NCBI RefSeq assembly: GCF_000350485.1
Contig: NZ_AORV01000042.1
Span: 1-64,000, forward strand
Length of the DNA stretch: 64,000 nt
DNA from: Ruminiclostridium cellobioparum subsp. termitidis CT1112
Lineage (GTDB): Bacteria > Bacillota > Clostridia > Acetivibrionales > DSM-1351
Reading direction: 5' to 3'
The translations under genes were made by a program, and so were the position numbers. Below are positions 18,842-28,694 of the stretch, one piece after another (position 1 is the stretch's first letter; every line of letters starts with the position of its first letter). The notes beneath the pieces were generated by a model. The model worked only from the letters and a program-made list of their open reading frames with translations, was not told the origin of the DNA and did no database searches.

Positions 18842-19738
18842 CTAAAAAATTCTGTAATCGGTATATTTTGTTGCCAAAAAATTAGCTAACAGTGTCAGTG
18901 TCAATGCAATAATTGATTTGAACAGACCAATAGCGGTTGATAGTGAATATTGTGCCTGCAGAAGTCCCTGACGATATATGAAAGTGTCCAGTATGTCACC
19001 CGTTTGATAAACCGCAGGGTTATAGAGCACAAGTATCTGCTCGAAGCCGGCATTCAATATATTTCCTATACTCAGAACAGCCAGCATAACTATAATTGAA
19101 CTTATTCCCGGTAAAGTGACATTCCATATCCTTCTGAACAGACTTGCCCCGTCCATGATTGCCGCCTCATAAATCTCGGGATTTATATTGGTCATTGCAG
19201 CCAGATAAATTATTGCTCCCCATCCGAACTCTTTCCATGTTTCAAGAATAATTACTGTGGGCTGGAACCATTGGTTGCTGCCTAAAAAGAATATGGGCTT
19301 AATTCCGAAAAGACCTATAAACTGGTTTATAATTCCCCTGGTCAAAAGCATATCTGTAAATATTCCGCCGATAATAACCCAGGACAGGAAATGGGGAAAG
19401 TATGTTATTGTCTGTACAGTCTTTTTGTAGACTTTATTTTTGATTTCATTTAAAAGCAGTGCAAATATTATGGAAAAGATCTGTCCGAAAACAATTTTGC
19501 CAACAGCAATAACAAATGTATTTCGTAATATAAATTTAAAATCAGGCATATTAACAGCTGTTTCAAACCACTTTAAACCGACCCATTCACTTCCCCAGAA
19601 ACCTCTTGCGGGACTGTAATTTTTAAAAGCTATCACAACGCCATACAAAGGAACATAGTTGAAAAGGATTACAAAAAAAACCGGTATTACAAGCATGGCA
19701 TACAATGGCCATTTTTGCTTGATGTATGTTGTGTGCAT
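18842..19738 (-). CDS. Sugar ABC transporter permease, LplB/YteP family
   Basis: This is the second permease of the importer, with about six membrane helices and the EAA loop YEAAIMDGASLFRRIWNVTLPG. I place the start at ATG 19738 (298 residues, M-H-T-T-Y), because a GGAG box lies just upstream; the open frame extends to 19813 but those 25 residues look non-coding. It ends in 'TKYTDYRIF', typical of the LplB/YteP group. It is co-transcribed with the binding protein about 100 bases upstream. Confidence 0.92.
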   Translation of the reverse strand: MHTTYIKQKWPLYAMLVIPVFFVILFNYVPLYGVVIAFKNYSPARGFWGSEWVGLKWFETAVNMPDFKFILRNTFVIAVGKIVFGQIFSIIFALLLNEIKNKVYKKTVQTITYFPHFLSWVIIGGIFTDMLLTRGIINQFIGLFGIKPIFFLGSNQWFQPTVIILETWKEFGWGAIIYLAAMTNINPEIYEAAIMDGASLFRRIWNVTLPGISSIIVMLAVLSIGNILNAGFEQILVLYNPAVYQTGDILDTFIYRQGLLQAQYSLSTAIGLFKSIIALTLTLLANFLATKYTDYRIF

Positions 19739-19841
19739 TGTCGCTCCGTCTCCTGCTGTCTTATTTGTACATGGGCGGCCGGATTGGCCCTCCCATGTAC
19801 AAATAAACAACAAATTTATAGTTAAAAAACAATTGGTTCAA

Positions 19842-21632
19842 TTAAAGCCCCTTGGCCCATTCATTTACTTCTTTGGTTATCTGATCTCCGCCGTTCTTTT
19901 TCCAGTTCTGAACGAATTCATCAAAAGCAGTGATGGGCAGTGACCCCATTATTATACGGGTATAGGTTTCCAGCTCCAATTTATCGAGATATTGCTTCTT
20001 TTCTGTCATGGTCGGAGTTGCAGCTCCTGAAAAGGCGTCTGCCGAAAATTCGTCGGTTTTTTCAAATTCGCTCCAGTAGTTGTATGTACTTGCAAAGGTT
20101 GTAAGCATTTTAGGGTTGGTATTGGTCCACTCGGCGTACATATTCTTTCCTTCACCGATCAGAACCGAAGTATCATTCTTGTTTACAGCGTCGGCCATGG
20201 ATGCCAGTGCGCCGTTTGCTATACTGACCGGTCCTCCGGTAAATCCAAACAAGACTGTATAATGTGTATAGAAACTGTTCATAAATCCACAGCCTTCAAG
20301 GTCTGCCGGATAATCATATTTCCAGAGCTGTCTCGGCTGAGCCGCACCGGGATAATCCCTGGCAACCTGGTCAACATTTAACGGTTTTCTCTCTTCGGTT
20401 ACAGGGTACTTAAATTCATATCCGTATTCGGTTTTCATCTTTTCACGGAGATCCGTGTAATTTCTATAGAAGGAATCCCAGTTTTCATTTAAAAGATACA
20501 TTACAGCCTCAGGATTCCTGCAGGCCTTGGTTATTGCTCTCGATCCATCAAACCAGGGGTTTGCCATTACTCCTGTCTTACCGTCTTCCCCGGTTAAATT
20601 TGGCATACAGGTCACATTGGAACCCGATACCTTGCTCCACATTCCGTTAAAGGGCGCTGCTATACTTGCCCAATGCCCATAATAGGTCAGTATATTTCCC
20701 TGGACAACATCTTCCTGAAGCTTGGAATTGTCTTTTACGGCAAATTCCGGATCAATATAGCCCTTTTTATACCATTCGGCCAATTTTACAAGAGCCTCGC
20801 GGGCTTCAGGCTGTATGCTTCCATAAACTATCTCTCCGTTGCCGGTTTTGACCCAGTGCTTTGGATAAGCCTTATATGCCGCCATAGGTATTGCCTGTGC
20901 GCTCAAGGTGTTATCCATACCGAGGCCATAGCCCTTTGGATACTGCTGATGGTATTTTTCAAGAACATTTTCATATTCGGCAAGGGTTTTAGGTACAGCT
21001 ATGCCCATCTGGTTTAAAATATCATCCCGGATGAAGTTTGTGTTATAATAATCCATCAATTCCTTCATAACGGGAAAACCGTATATTTGTCCGGCTTTTG
21101 TAAAAGGCAGGAACAAAGAACCTTTTGTTCTTTCTTTCGCTTCCTCAATAGCCCACTTTATCAATGGAGAGGCATAATCTTCAATCAGATTATTTAAAGG
21201 CAGGATCTGATCCTCCGCAACATATTTCGCCAGCTGTTCTTTAGTTGGACTGATAACATCCGGGAGATCTCCGCTTGCAAAAGCCAGATCAAGTTTTTGC
21301 TGGTCGGTTGCTCCGTCGGGTGCAACCCATTTAAGTTTCCATATAATACCCAGGTGTTCCTTCTGCCATTGAGTCCAGGCATTATTTTCAGCTGTCCCGC
21401 CATCCTGATACATGGTATCGGCACCGACAACCGCATGTGTTGTAAGAGTTATAGGTTCATCATATTTTTTAAAATAACTCTTTTCCCCGGATGTTCCCGA
21501 GGCCTGCGCACTTGTACCGGAACTTGAGCTTTGGGTTTCAGAAGCCGTTGTTCCCGAATCAGAGCCACAAGCAGAAAACAACAAAGAACCTGCAATTAAC
21601 ACGCCTGCCACCGAAATCAATTTTCTTTTCAT
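19842..21632 (-). CDS. Extracellular sugar-binding lipoprotein, LplA family
   Basis: This 596-residue solute-binding protein of a carbohydrate ABC importer is anchored outside the membrane. It has a lipoprotein signal peptide with lipobox L-F-S-A-C, the lipidated cysteine being residue 22, followed by a Ser/Gly/Thr-rich linker. The mature part has the solute-binding pattern of long LplA-type proteins (WKLKWVAPDG..., LAFASGDLPDV). The size is typical for receptors of large oligosaccharides. A GGAGGAGG ribosome-binding site precedes the ATG. Divergent yesMN genes begin 230 bases away and very probably control it. Confidence 0.93.
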   Translation of the reverse strand: MKRKLISVAGVLIAGSLLFSACGSDSGTTASETQSSSSGTSAQASGTSGEKSYFKKYDEPITLTTHAVVGADTMYQDGGTAENNAWTQWQKEHLGIIWKLKWVAPDGATDQQKLDLAFASGDLPDVISPTKEQLAKYVAEDQILPLNNLIEDYASPLIKWAIEEAKERTKGSLFLPFTKAGQIYGFPVMKELMDYYNTNFIRDDILNQMGIAVPKTLAEYENVLEKYHQQYPKGYGLGMDNTLSAQAIPMAAYKAYPKHWVKTGNGEIVYGSIQPEAREALVKLAEWYKKGYIDPEFAVKDNSKLQEDVVQGNILTYYGHWASIAAPFNGMWSKVSGSNVTCMPNLTGEDGKTGVMANPWFDGSRAITKACRNPEAVMYLLNENWDSFYRNYTDLREKMKTEYGYEFKYPVTEERKPLNVDQVARDYPGAAQPRQLWKYDYPADLEGCGFMNSFYTHYTVLFGFTGGPVSIANGALASMADAVNKNDTSVLIGEGKNMYAEWTNTNPKMLTTFASTYNYWSEFEKTDEFSADAFSGAATPTMTEKKQYLDKLELETYTRIIMGSLPITAFDEFVQNWKKNGGDQITKEVNEWAKGL

Positions 21633-21863
21633 GCCTAATATTCCTCCTCCAAATATAAAATATTGTCTGCTACTTTATCAATGTTAACAACAGAAAGATT
21701 TTGAGTACATGATTTAATCATATTTTATTTGCACTAATCAGACATCATATACAAAATAGACAAAAATAAGCCGATTTTACTTTAAAAATTTTATGTAAAG
21801 TGTTAATATTGTCATGCGAAATATTACTTACTTAAATATATTGCTCATACTCAGGAGGATTTT

Positions 21864-23645
21864 ATGAAGGGCCTTCAAAAGTTATTGCACTCTTCCATTA
21901 TAAGAATTCTGGCGGGGGGTTTTCTGCTTGTAATAGTTCCTACCATAGCTCTGTGCCTTATATACAGCTATTCCAGCATGGATATGCTGCGTGACGAGTA
22001 TGACATTTCCTATGCAAACAATACAAAGTTAATTTCAGATCAGTTTTCCGACAAATTAAGAGATCTTGAAATGACAGCTGCTCCGCTTTTAGTGGATGAA
22101 GATCTGGTCAAAATGTCGGTCATGGATAAAAACAGCCTGGATTTGTGGAGTTATACCATTTTTAAATCGAGGCTGTCCCTCTATTTCGCATCCCGGTTTA
22201 TTGCCTCAAATGTATCGGTCATTCTTCCCATTCAGCAGCGTGTTATTTCCACAAAATACGGTGTTGACTCCTTCAGCAAATATAATACCCTTGGAGATTT
22301 GCAGGAATTGAACAGAGATCAGCCCATATGGGCTGTCAGGCCTTCACTGAGAAACCCCAATGAAATGTGCTACTCTATTATCAAAGGCTATGCCTACCCC
22401 AGGCAGAGCCGCCCGCTTATTTCCATAGAAATAAGCGAGTCGGAAATCGTGGGGCAGCTTAAGGCTTTATTTGGAGACAATGACAAAATCATGGCTTCTT
22501 TTCTTATAGACATAAATGGCAAAGTCTTTAAGCTGGACAAGGATAATATATTAAATCAAAATATTCTTCAGAATATTTTGGAGCAGAACAACAACAATAC
22601 AAAATCCGAACCCTTTACATATAAGGACAAAGACGGCCTTTACCGTATAGTTTTCAGCAAACTGGATACTTACCAATGTATAATCGGAATCATATATAAT
22701 GAAAAAGAGATCCTCAGTCCCGTTACCCGTATGATGTCGTTCCTGGTAGCCATCCTGATTTTTGCCGCCATTGCGGTTGCCTTTTATATTATTGTTTCAT
22801 ACAGAAAAATATATTCCCCGGCCAATGTACTGGTGGATGCCATGAAAAGGGTGGCTGAGGGAGATTTTCAGTCTCATACCCATATCATCAATAATTCGGA
22901 ATTTGGCATGATGTCGGTACAGTTTAATAACATGGTGGATCAACTGGATAAATCCTTAAAAGAAAAATATCTGGCACAGGAGAATTTAAACAAAGCACAT
23001 TTAAAGTTTTTAAAATCTCAAATAAAGCCCCATTTCCTGTACAACTGTCTTTATAGCATTTATAATATGATAAAAAGCGAGGACCTGGATAATGCCGCAG
23101 ATATGACCATGTATCTCGGACACTTCTACCAGAAGATTACTCATTTTGACGATAAGGACACAACAATCCTGCGGGAAATGGAAAATATTAAACTTTATCT
23201 CAAAATACATCAACTGCGCTCCCCCGAAAAGTTTGATTACAACTGTCTGATTGATGCCGGGCTTGAAGAGATGATCATTCCCTCCCTTTCACTGCAGACC
23301 ATAGTTGAAAACGCCATTTCACACGCATTTGTTAATCATAACAGGAAAAATTTCATAGATATAAAAGCTATATGTGTAAACGAAAATGTACAGCTGATTG
23401 TTGAAGACAATGGAATAGGCTTAAGCCAGGAACAACTCGGGAATATTTTAAACCAGCTAAACCTGGATTTCTCAGATTCAGATAAGACACACGGCATCCA
23501 AAATGTTTTCTCCCGCTTCAGGCTGATGTACGGCGGGGAAGTGGAATTAAACATCAGCACTGATGTGGGTCGCGGAACAAAATTTACCTTCAGTATTCCA
23601 AAAACAATAATAAAACAGGAACAGGAGCTGCTGAAAAATGTATAA
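21864..23645 (+). CDS. YesM-family sensor histidine kinase
   Basis: This 593-residue membrane sensor has a transmembrane helix at about 13-35, a large extracytoplasmic sensing domain, a second helix at about 290-312, then HAMP, the His_kinase block with phospho-acceptor histidine in LKSQIKPHFLYNCLYSI (near residue 394), and a C-terminal ATPase domain (VENAISHAF; VEDNGIGLS). YesM-type kinases sense oligosaccharides, often with the help of the binding protein, and phosphorylate a YesN-type regulator. The stop overlaps the start of the regulator by eight bases. An AGGAGG site precedes the start. Confidence 0.93.
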   Translation: MKGLQKLLHSSIIRILAGGFLLVIVPTIALCLIYSYSSMDMLRDEYDISYANNTKLISDQFSDKLRDLEMTAAPLLVDEDLVKMSVMDKNSLDLWSYTIFKSRLSLYFASRFIASNVSVILPIQQRVISTKYGVDSFSKYNTLGDLQELNRDQPIWAVRPSLRNPNEMCYSIIKGYAYPRQSRPLISIEISESEIVGQLKALFGDNDKIMASFLIDINGKVFKLDKDNILNQNILQNILEQNNNNTKSEPFTYKDKDGLYRIVFSKLDTYQCIIGIIYNEKEILSPVTRMMSFLVAILIFAAIAVAFYIIVSYRKIYSPANVLVDAMKRVAEGDFQSHTHIINNSEFGMMSVQFNNMVDQLDKSLKEKYLAQENLNKAHLKFLKSQIKPHFLYNCLYSIYNMIKSEDLDNAADMTMYLGHFYQKITHFDDKDTTILREMENIKLYLKIHQLRSPEKFDYNCLIDAGLEEMIIPSLSLQTIVENAISHAFVNHNRKNFIDIKAICVNENVQLIVEDNGIGLSQEQLGNILNQLNLDFSDSDKTHGIQNVFSRFRLMYGGEVELNISTDVGRGTKFTFSIPKTIIKQEQELLKNV

Positions 23646-25242
23646 TTTATTGCTGGTAGATGATGAAAAGAGCATACTTGACGGTCTGTATTACAATATC
23701 GATTGGAACGAACTTGAAATCAGAGATGTTTTCCGTGCTGCCGATGTCCCCTCTGCATTGGAAATACTGGGAAGCCATCATATAGACATAGTGATTACCG
23801 ACATCCGCATGCCAGGAACCGACGGTCTGACATTATGTGACAGGATACTTAAGCTGAATTCGTATACAAAAATAATTATTTTGTCCGGCTATAAGGATTT
23901 TGACTATGCCCAGCGGGCAATCAATATCAAAGTTTTTCGCTATGTTCTTAAACCCCTGGAATATGAAGCTCTTAAATTAATAGTTGGAGAAGCATTAACT
24001 GAGATTAAGCAGGATTTGCAACAAAGCTTCATAGTTGAAGAAGCCAAGAAAAAAATAGACCAGATAAGACCTTTTATACAGGAGAGATATCTCAATCTAT
24101 GGCTTGAAAAAGGTATGGAAGCTCCCTGGAAAATCTCCGGTGCTCTGGCCGAAACCGGTTTAGACATATATCCGGGGGATTACGGCTTTTTTGTTACCAT
24201 AAAAGTAGATGAATGGATCTCCCAGCCTGTTAATTCAAGTATCGTGAATATTGCATTAAAAGATTTATCCTTTCAGCTTTTATGTGAAAATTGCAGAACC
24301 ATAACCTATCACAGCATGACTGACAGCTACAATCTCCTTTTTTTAAGCCAGGACCGCGGATGGCTAAACTTATTATTCAAACAAATTGTAGACCGGCTTG
24401 AGTTTTTCCAGCTTTCCATCACCGAATCACTGGGCTGCACAGTCTCCATATTCTGGGATTTCCCTGTTGAGCTGGCTAAAATAGGAGAAGCCTATCAGGG
24501 CATATCAGAGCGTATAAGGAGGCGGATCGGCTTGCTGTCGGGCGGAATACTCGGGCCGGAAGCAGACGATAAAAAGCAGTCCAGCGAACTAAAAACGCTG
24601 CTTAAGCGCCCCTCCTTGTTAACCCTGCTAAGTACTTTTCAAAGGGAAAAATTAACCGGGAGGATAGCAGAAATATTCAAGGAGCTCAGACAGCCCGAAT
24701 ATCAGACCCAGGATAATATTTTGCAGACATATCACGCTGTAACAGGTACTCTCATATCGGATTCCCTGCAAAGAAATGTCCGCATCAACCAGTGGGGAAA
24801 AAATTATAAGGAGTTTTTTGAAGATTCAAATACCCTCATATCACTTGAGGTTTTTGAGGAATTATGTTATGGGGCCATCAATCAATACATGGATTATATT
24901 GCAAATATGCAGCTGACTCAGAACAGAAAAGTTGTTGAAAAAATAAAATATATGATAAAGGAGCAGATTTCCTCTGATATATCTGTAAGCAGCCTTTCAA
25001 GAGCCTTTAACTACAATTCCAACTATCTCTCCCGTATCTTCAAACTGGAGACTGGAACCGCACTGCAGGACTATATCATACAGGTGCGTATTGAAAAGGC
25101 AAAGGCTTTATTGGCCCAGGGTGAACGTGTAAGTGATGTCTCTGCCAAAGTGGGATATGAAAATTTCCCTCATTTTAGCAGGATTTTTAAGAAAATAGTC
25201 GGAGTAAGTCCAAAACAGTATCAGGTAAATTTTACGGGCTAA
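23638..25242 (+). CDS. YesN-family response regulator with AraC DNA-binding domain
   Basis: This 534-residue regulator has a receiver domain at residues 1-120 with acidic pocket DDE (8-10), phospho-acceptor Asp55 in DIVITDIRMPG and the conserved lysine in VLKPLEYE. A variable middle region follows (about 130-420), then a C-terminal double helix-turn-helix of the AraC type (about 435-534, ending GYENFPHFSRIFKKIVGVSP). It is the partner of the overlapping YesM kinase and is predicted to activate the divergent importer-glycosidase operon in response to the imported sugar. Confidence 0.93.
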   Translation: MYNLLLVDDEKSILDGLYYNIDWNELEIRDVFRAADVPSALEILGSHHIDIVITDIRMPGTDGLTLCDRILKLNSYTKIIILSGYKDFDYAQRAINIKVFRYVLKPLEYEALKLIVGEALTEIKQDLQQSFIVEEAKKKIDQIRPFIQERYLNLWLEKGMEAPWKISGALAETGLDIYPGDYGFFVTIKVDEWISQPVNSSIVNIALKDLSFQLLCENCRTITYHSMTDSYNLLFLSQDRGWLNLLFKQIVDRLEFFQLSITESLGCTVSIFWDFPVELAKIGEAYQGISERIRRRIGLLSGGILGPEADDKKQSSELKTLLKRPSLLTLLSTFQREKLTGRIAEIFKELRQPEYQTQDNILQTYHAVTGTLISDSLQRNVRINQWGKNYKEFFEDSNTLISLEVFEELCYGAINQYMDYIANMQLTQNRKVVEKIKYMIKEQISSDISVSSLSRAFNYNSNYLSRIFKLETGTALQDYIIQVRIEKAKALLAQGERVSDVSAKVGYENFPHFSRIFKKIVGVSPKQYQVNFTG

Positions 25243-25260
25243 TCCCGTTTTTTGATCCTA

Positions 25261-25302
25261 TAAATATAAAAGCTACTTCTGTTTATTTAATAAGAAGCAG
25301 CT
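25261..25302 (-). terminator. Probable terminator after nrdR
   Basis: On the minus strand AGCTGCTTCT pairs with AGAAGTAGCT (one mismatch, 12-base loop) and is followed by a T-rich stretch TTTTATATTTA. It would end the nrdR transcript. On the plus strand the same hairpin lies just after yesN but has no T run. Confidence 0.65.
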
Positions 25303-25307
25303 CACAA

Positions 25308-25356
25308 CCCGTGGTCTGTAACACCTAAAAGTCACATATTGCCGGCGGTTAAATTC
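25308..25356. repeat. Single arm of the dispersed palindromic repeat
   Basis: This stretch shares CTGTAACA, CTAAAA and CATATTGCCGGCG blocks, in the same order, with the left arm of the element at 11533. AAATTCC at its inner end is also shared with the right arm of that element. It stops exactly at the nrdR stop codon, as the other copy stops at the dprA stop codon. No opposing arm follows, so it is a half or decayed copy. Confidence 0.55.
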
Positions 25357-25815
25357 CTATTTTTCGTCTCTCAGCAGATTTTTCAGCTCATCCATGAATG
25401 TATTGATATCTTTAAACTGGCGATATACCGATGCAAATCTTACATATGCCACTTCGTCCATGTTTTTAAGCTTTGCCATTACCATCTCACCGATATCCTC
25501 GGTAGTTACTTCCCTGATGAGGGAGTTATGGAGCTGGGTTTCTATATTTTCAACCATTTTCTCCAGATCATTAATTGATATGGGCCTTTTTTCACACGCC
25601 CTTAAAAGTCCGTTCATTAACTTCTCCCTGTCAAAGGGCTGCCTGGATTTGTCCTTTTTTATTACCATCAAAGGAAGGCTTTCAACTTTTTCATAGGTAG
25701 TAAATCTTTTGGAACACTTTATGCACTCTCTTCTTCTTCGAATAGCCGAGCCTTCATCGGTAGGTCTGGAATCAATAACCTTATCTTCAATAAAACCGCA
25801 AAATGGACACTTCAT
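25357..25815 (-). CDS. nrdR: Transcriptional repressor NrdR
   Basis: NrdR represses ribonucleotide reductase genes, sensing ATP/dATP through an ATP-cone domain. The 152-residue protein has the N-terminal zinc ribbon with cysteines in CPFCG and [12 protein letters not shown], and the ATP-cone at about 49-139 ([16 protein letters not shown]). I start at ATG 25815, eight bases after GGAGG; the frame extends five codons further through the ribosome-binding site itself. nrdR downstream of sigG/sigE is a common clostridial arrangement. Confidence 0.97.
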   Translation of the reverse strand: MKCPFCGFIEDKVIDSRPTDEGSAIRRRRECIKCSKRFTTYEKVESLPLMVIKKDKSRQPFDREKLMNGLLRACEKRPISINDLEKMVENIETQLHNSLIREVTTEDIGEMVMAKLKNMDEVAYVRFASVYRQFKDINTFMDELKNLLRDEK

Positions 25816-25916
25816 TTTCTTCTCCTCCATAATTCAATATCCATTTTACCTTATTTGAAAAAATTTGTATACCTTTTTTGAATACTGCTAAAAAGTCCGG
25901 CTGCCTGCCCCACCTC

Positions 25917-26690
25917 TCAGATATACTTCTTCATGTGCATCAGTGCCGTCTTCTCCAGCCTGGATACCTGTGCCTGTGAAATTCCTATCTCATCGGCAAC
26001 CTCCATTTGAGTGCGGCCTTCAAAAAATCTTAGATTCAGAATAAGTTTTTCCCTGTCATTGAGCTTTCTCATAGCCTCCTTCAGGGTTATTGTCTCCAGC
26101 CAGTTCTCATCAATATTCTTGTCGTCACTGACCTGATCCATTACGAATATTGCATCTCCGCCGTCATGATATACCGATTCGAATAATGAAATGGGATCCT
26201 GTATGGCATCCAGAGCAAATACAATATCCTCCTTGGGAAGCTGAAGTTCGGCTGCAAGCTCTGCGATGGTGGGCTCCTTGGAATTTTTCGTAGTCAGTCT
26301 TTCCTTGGCCTGCAAAGCCTTATAAGCAATATCTCTCAAGGATCTGCTGACCCTTATGGAATTGTTGTCTCTTAAATATCTCCGGATTTCACCAATTATC
26401 ATGGGAACGGCATAGGTTGAGAATTTAACATTTTGAGAAACATCAAAATTATCGATAGCTTTAATTAATCCGATGCAGCCAACCTGAAACAGATCGTCCA
26501 CATATTCGCCTCTGTTATTGAACCTCTGAATCACACTTAAGACCAACCTGAGATTGCCTTTGATGAATTCATCCCTTGCAGAATTATCACCCTTATGCAT
26601 TCTTTCAAACAGCACTTTTTTCTGTTCATTTGTCAAAACAGGAAGTTTTGAAGTATTAACACCACAGATTTCAACTTTATTAATAAGCAT
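25917..26690 (-). CDS. sigG: RNA polymerase sigma-G factor (late forespore)
   Basis: Sigma-G directs late forespore gene expression. The 257-residue protein carries the sigma-G-specific N-terminus NKVEICGVNTSKLPVL, region 2 (LVLSVIQRFNNRGEYVDDLF; GLIKAIDNFD; KFSTYAVPMI), region 3 and a region 4 helix-turn-helix (TQMEVADEIGISQAQVSRLE). It is preceded by a sigma-F/G-like promoter and lies downstream of spoIIGA-sigE, the usual gene order in Firmicutes. Confidence 0.98.
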   Translation of the reverse strand: MLINKVEICGVNTSKLPVLTNEQKKVLFERMHKGDNSARDEFIKGNLRLVLSVIQRFNNRGEYVDDLFQVGCIGLIKAIDNFDVSQNVKFSTYAVPMIIGEIRRYLRDNNSIRVSRSLRDIAYKALQAKERLTTKNSKEPTIAELAAELQLPKEDIVFALDAIQDPISLFESVYHDGGDAIFVMDQVSDDKNIDENWLETITLKEAMRKLNDREKLILNLRFFEGRTQMEVADEIGISQAQVSRLEKTALMHMKKYI

Positions 26691-26750
26691 ATAAAAACCT
26701 CCCGAGCTATAATAACAAAGTCAATTATTAAGATTGACTTTGTCAATATC

Positions 26751-26778
26751 ATTATTGCCATGGAGGTACTTTTTATAC
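26751..26778 (-). promoter_or_regulatory. Sigma-F/sigma-G-type promoter before sigG
   Basis: On the minus strand GTATA is followed after 14 bases by GGCAATAAT, which fits the sigma-F -10 pattern (GG-n-R-A-n-A-M-T) at every position. It lies about 60 bases before the sigG start. A small hairpin (AAAGTCAA with TTGACTTT, 26718-26742) sits between it and the gene. Forespore control of sigG by this type of promoter is known in Bacillus. Confidence 0.55.
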
Positions 26779-26805
26779 TGTTCACACAAGTAAAATATTT
26801 TCGTC

Positions 26806-26838
26806 AAAGGCCTTGACAAAGCCTATTTTAAGGCCTTT
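26806..26838 (-). terminator. Hairpin after sigE
   Basis: AAAGGCCTT (26806-26814) and AAGGCCTTT (26830-26838) form a 9-bp stem just after the sigE stop codon. No T run follows on the minus strand, so it may be a weak terminator or an RNA-stabilising hairpin that lets some transcripts run on into sigG. Confidence 0.5.
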
Positions 26839-26848
26839 TGCAGTCCTG

Positions 26849-27580
26849 TCAGGTCATGCGGCTGATTTCCTTTTTCAACCGGCTTATTATTCTTTTTTCA
26901 AGACGGGATATGTAGGATTGGGAGATTCCAAGCATATCGGCTACCTCTTTCTGAGTTTTTTCCACACCATTTGTAAGGCCGAATCTCAATTCCATAATCC
27001 TTTTTTCCCGGATGGATAATTTTTTCATGGCAGTATTAAGAAGCTCCTTGTCAACTTCGTCCTCAATGCTTCTATGAATCATATCATTTTCAGTTCCCAG
27101 AATATCCGATAGCAGCAATTCATTTCCGTCCCAATCGATATTCAGAGGTTCATCAATTGAGATCTCAGCTTTCACCCTGTTATTTCTCCTGAGATACATT
27201 AGTATTTCATTCTCAATGCACCGTGATGCATAAGTTGCCAGCTTTATATTTTTTGAAGGATTAAAGGTATTTATAGCCTTAATCAGTCCGATTGTGCCAA
27301 TGGAAATAAGGTCTTCAACGCCAACACCGGTGTTCTCAAACTTTCTTGCTATATAGACAACCAGCCTTAAATTTCTTTCGATCAGAATGCTTTTTACGCC
27401 GTAATCACTCTGTTCAAGCTTATGCAGAAGATAGGTCTCCTCATCAACGGTAAGCGGTGGCGGCAGGGCCTCACTGCCCCCTATGTAATGAACAGGAAAT
27501 ATCCCTCCTAATTTCAGCTTTCTTAAAAGCTTCTCATAGCTTATAAGAAAGCACATTTTCAGTCTGGTAAAAAATTTCAT
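26849..27580 (-). CDS. sigE: RNA polymerase sigma-E factor precursor (early mother cell)
   Basis: Sigma-E drives early mother-cell transcription after removal of an N-terminal pro-sequence by SpoIIGA. I start at ATG 27580 (243 residues; M-K-F-F-T-R), eight bases after AAGGGG. The frame also opens with a TTG six codons upstream, overlapping that ribosome-binding site. The hydrophobic pro-sequence precedes the family hallmark [12 protein letters not shown] (near residue 33), followed by region 2 ([20 protein letters not shown]) and a region 4 helix-turn-helix ([20 protein letters not shown]). It follows spoIIGA by about 90 bases. Confidence 0.98.
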   Translation of the reverse strand: MKFFTRLKMCFLISYEKLLRKLKLGGIFPVHYIGGSEALPPPLTVDEETYLLHKLEQSDYGVKSILIERNLRLVVYIARKFENTGVGVEDLISIGTIGLIKAINTFNPSKNIKLATYASRCIENEILMYLRRNNRVKAEISIDEPLNIDWDGNELLLSDILGTENDMIHRSIEDEVDKELLNTAMKKLSIREKRIMELRFGLTNGVEKTQKEVADMLGISQSYISRLEKRIISRLKKEISRMT

Positions 27581-27670
27581 TTGGCTGTCCCCTTTCAAAT
27601 GTGGATAAATTGGTAAAGCGTAATTAAAATGCAGGTAAATATCCTGTGTGCATTTGTATGTTACATATGG

Positions 27671-28570
27671 CTAAGCGACTAATTCCGGTCCCAGTAATGC
27701 CTTGTACTTATCATTTCCGGATAAGGATCTGTTGTATATTCCCACAATTACATTTTTTATGTCACGTTTTTCTTCTTCCTCTCCAACTTCAATAAAATCC
27801 GGTTTAAAACCTATAAGCATGCCATTTTCTTTTCCCAAAGAACTAAAGGGGATCAGCCTGAACCTGGAAAACCACCTGGAGGTTGATATTGTTGCAGTTA
27901 CACAATTGAGATCATCCTCCTTGGAGTTCTCAAAAATACTTCTTATTTCCGACGGCAGAAGTTCTTCCAATGCTTTAAATTCAACTACCATAACCGGAAT
28001 ATTTGTAAGCGGGTCCCTCAGTGAATTACCTGTATCCACCAGAGCCGGCAAACCGATTATTCTATTATCAAAAGCTATCTTCACAGGGATAAGCAGCTTA
28101 TCCTTGTTGATCCTGCTTTGAATAACCTCCATGAAAATCTTGACGATTATGCCTACCGTCACAATTCCAAAGAACATCAAACTGCCCTTGGACTGTCCGA
28201 AAACATATATTATGCCATTTCTTACAAACCCGCCCTGCTGGTTGAAATACAAAAAGGCCAGGGCTGCCCCTGCAAATATGAAGGTAGATATGTAGAAGAT
28301 CACCAATGTCTTTAAGAACGGCAAAACCTTCCGCGGCGAAAAGGTTATTGCTATTATGAAAACAGACAGCAGTATTTTGGCAAATGCCGTATAATATACC
28401 TTCATTCCCGGCTGCAATATTATGAATATCACATAAAGTGCTCCGACTATTGCTCCTGCAAATAATCTGAGAGTACTGACCCTTACCCGGGAGAACCTGG
28501 CTGTAACATAAAGTATCAAATAATTTATAACTAAATTTTCAAGTAACAGAATATCCAAATATATTTCCAC
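27671..28570 (-). CDS. spoIIGA: Sigma-E processing peptidase SpoIIGA
   Basis: SpoIIGA is a membrane aspartic protease that cleaves pro-sigma-E in the mother cell after signalling by SpoIIR. There are five predicted membrane helices in the N-terminal half and a cytoplasmic C-terminal protease-like domain with PALVDTGNSLRDPLTNIPV, where the catalytic Asp-Thr-Gly is at about residues 184-186. I choose the GTG at 28570, eight bases after GTGAGG, giving 299 residues and the N-terminus M-E-I-Y-L-D-I-L; the frame extends six codons further. Confidence 0.96.
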   Translation of the reverse strand: MEIYLDILLLENLVINYLILYVTARFSRVRVSTLRLFAGAIVGALYVIFIILQPGMKVYYTAFAKILLSVFIIAITFSPRKVLPFLKTLVIFYISTFIFAGAALAFLYFNQQGGFVRNGIIYVFGQSKGSLMFFGIVTVGIIVKIFMEVIQSRINKDKLLIPVKIAFDNRIIGLPALVDTGNSLRDPLTNIPVMVVEFKALEELLPSEIRSIFENSKEDDLNCVTATISTSRWFSRFRLIPFSSLGKENGMLIGFKPDFIEVGEEEEKRDIKNVIVGIYNRSLSGNDKYKALLGPELVA

Positions 28571-28694
28571 TTTGTTTCCCTCACCCAATAGTAAAATAAC
28601 GCATAAACACTATTAGTCCATACTTTACTATTATTCAAGCGCCTTTGTTTTTATGCCGAGTTATTACATCAACCTTCTTTTTTATCCATTCCTA

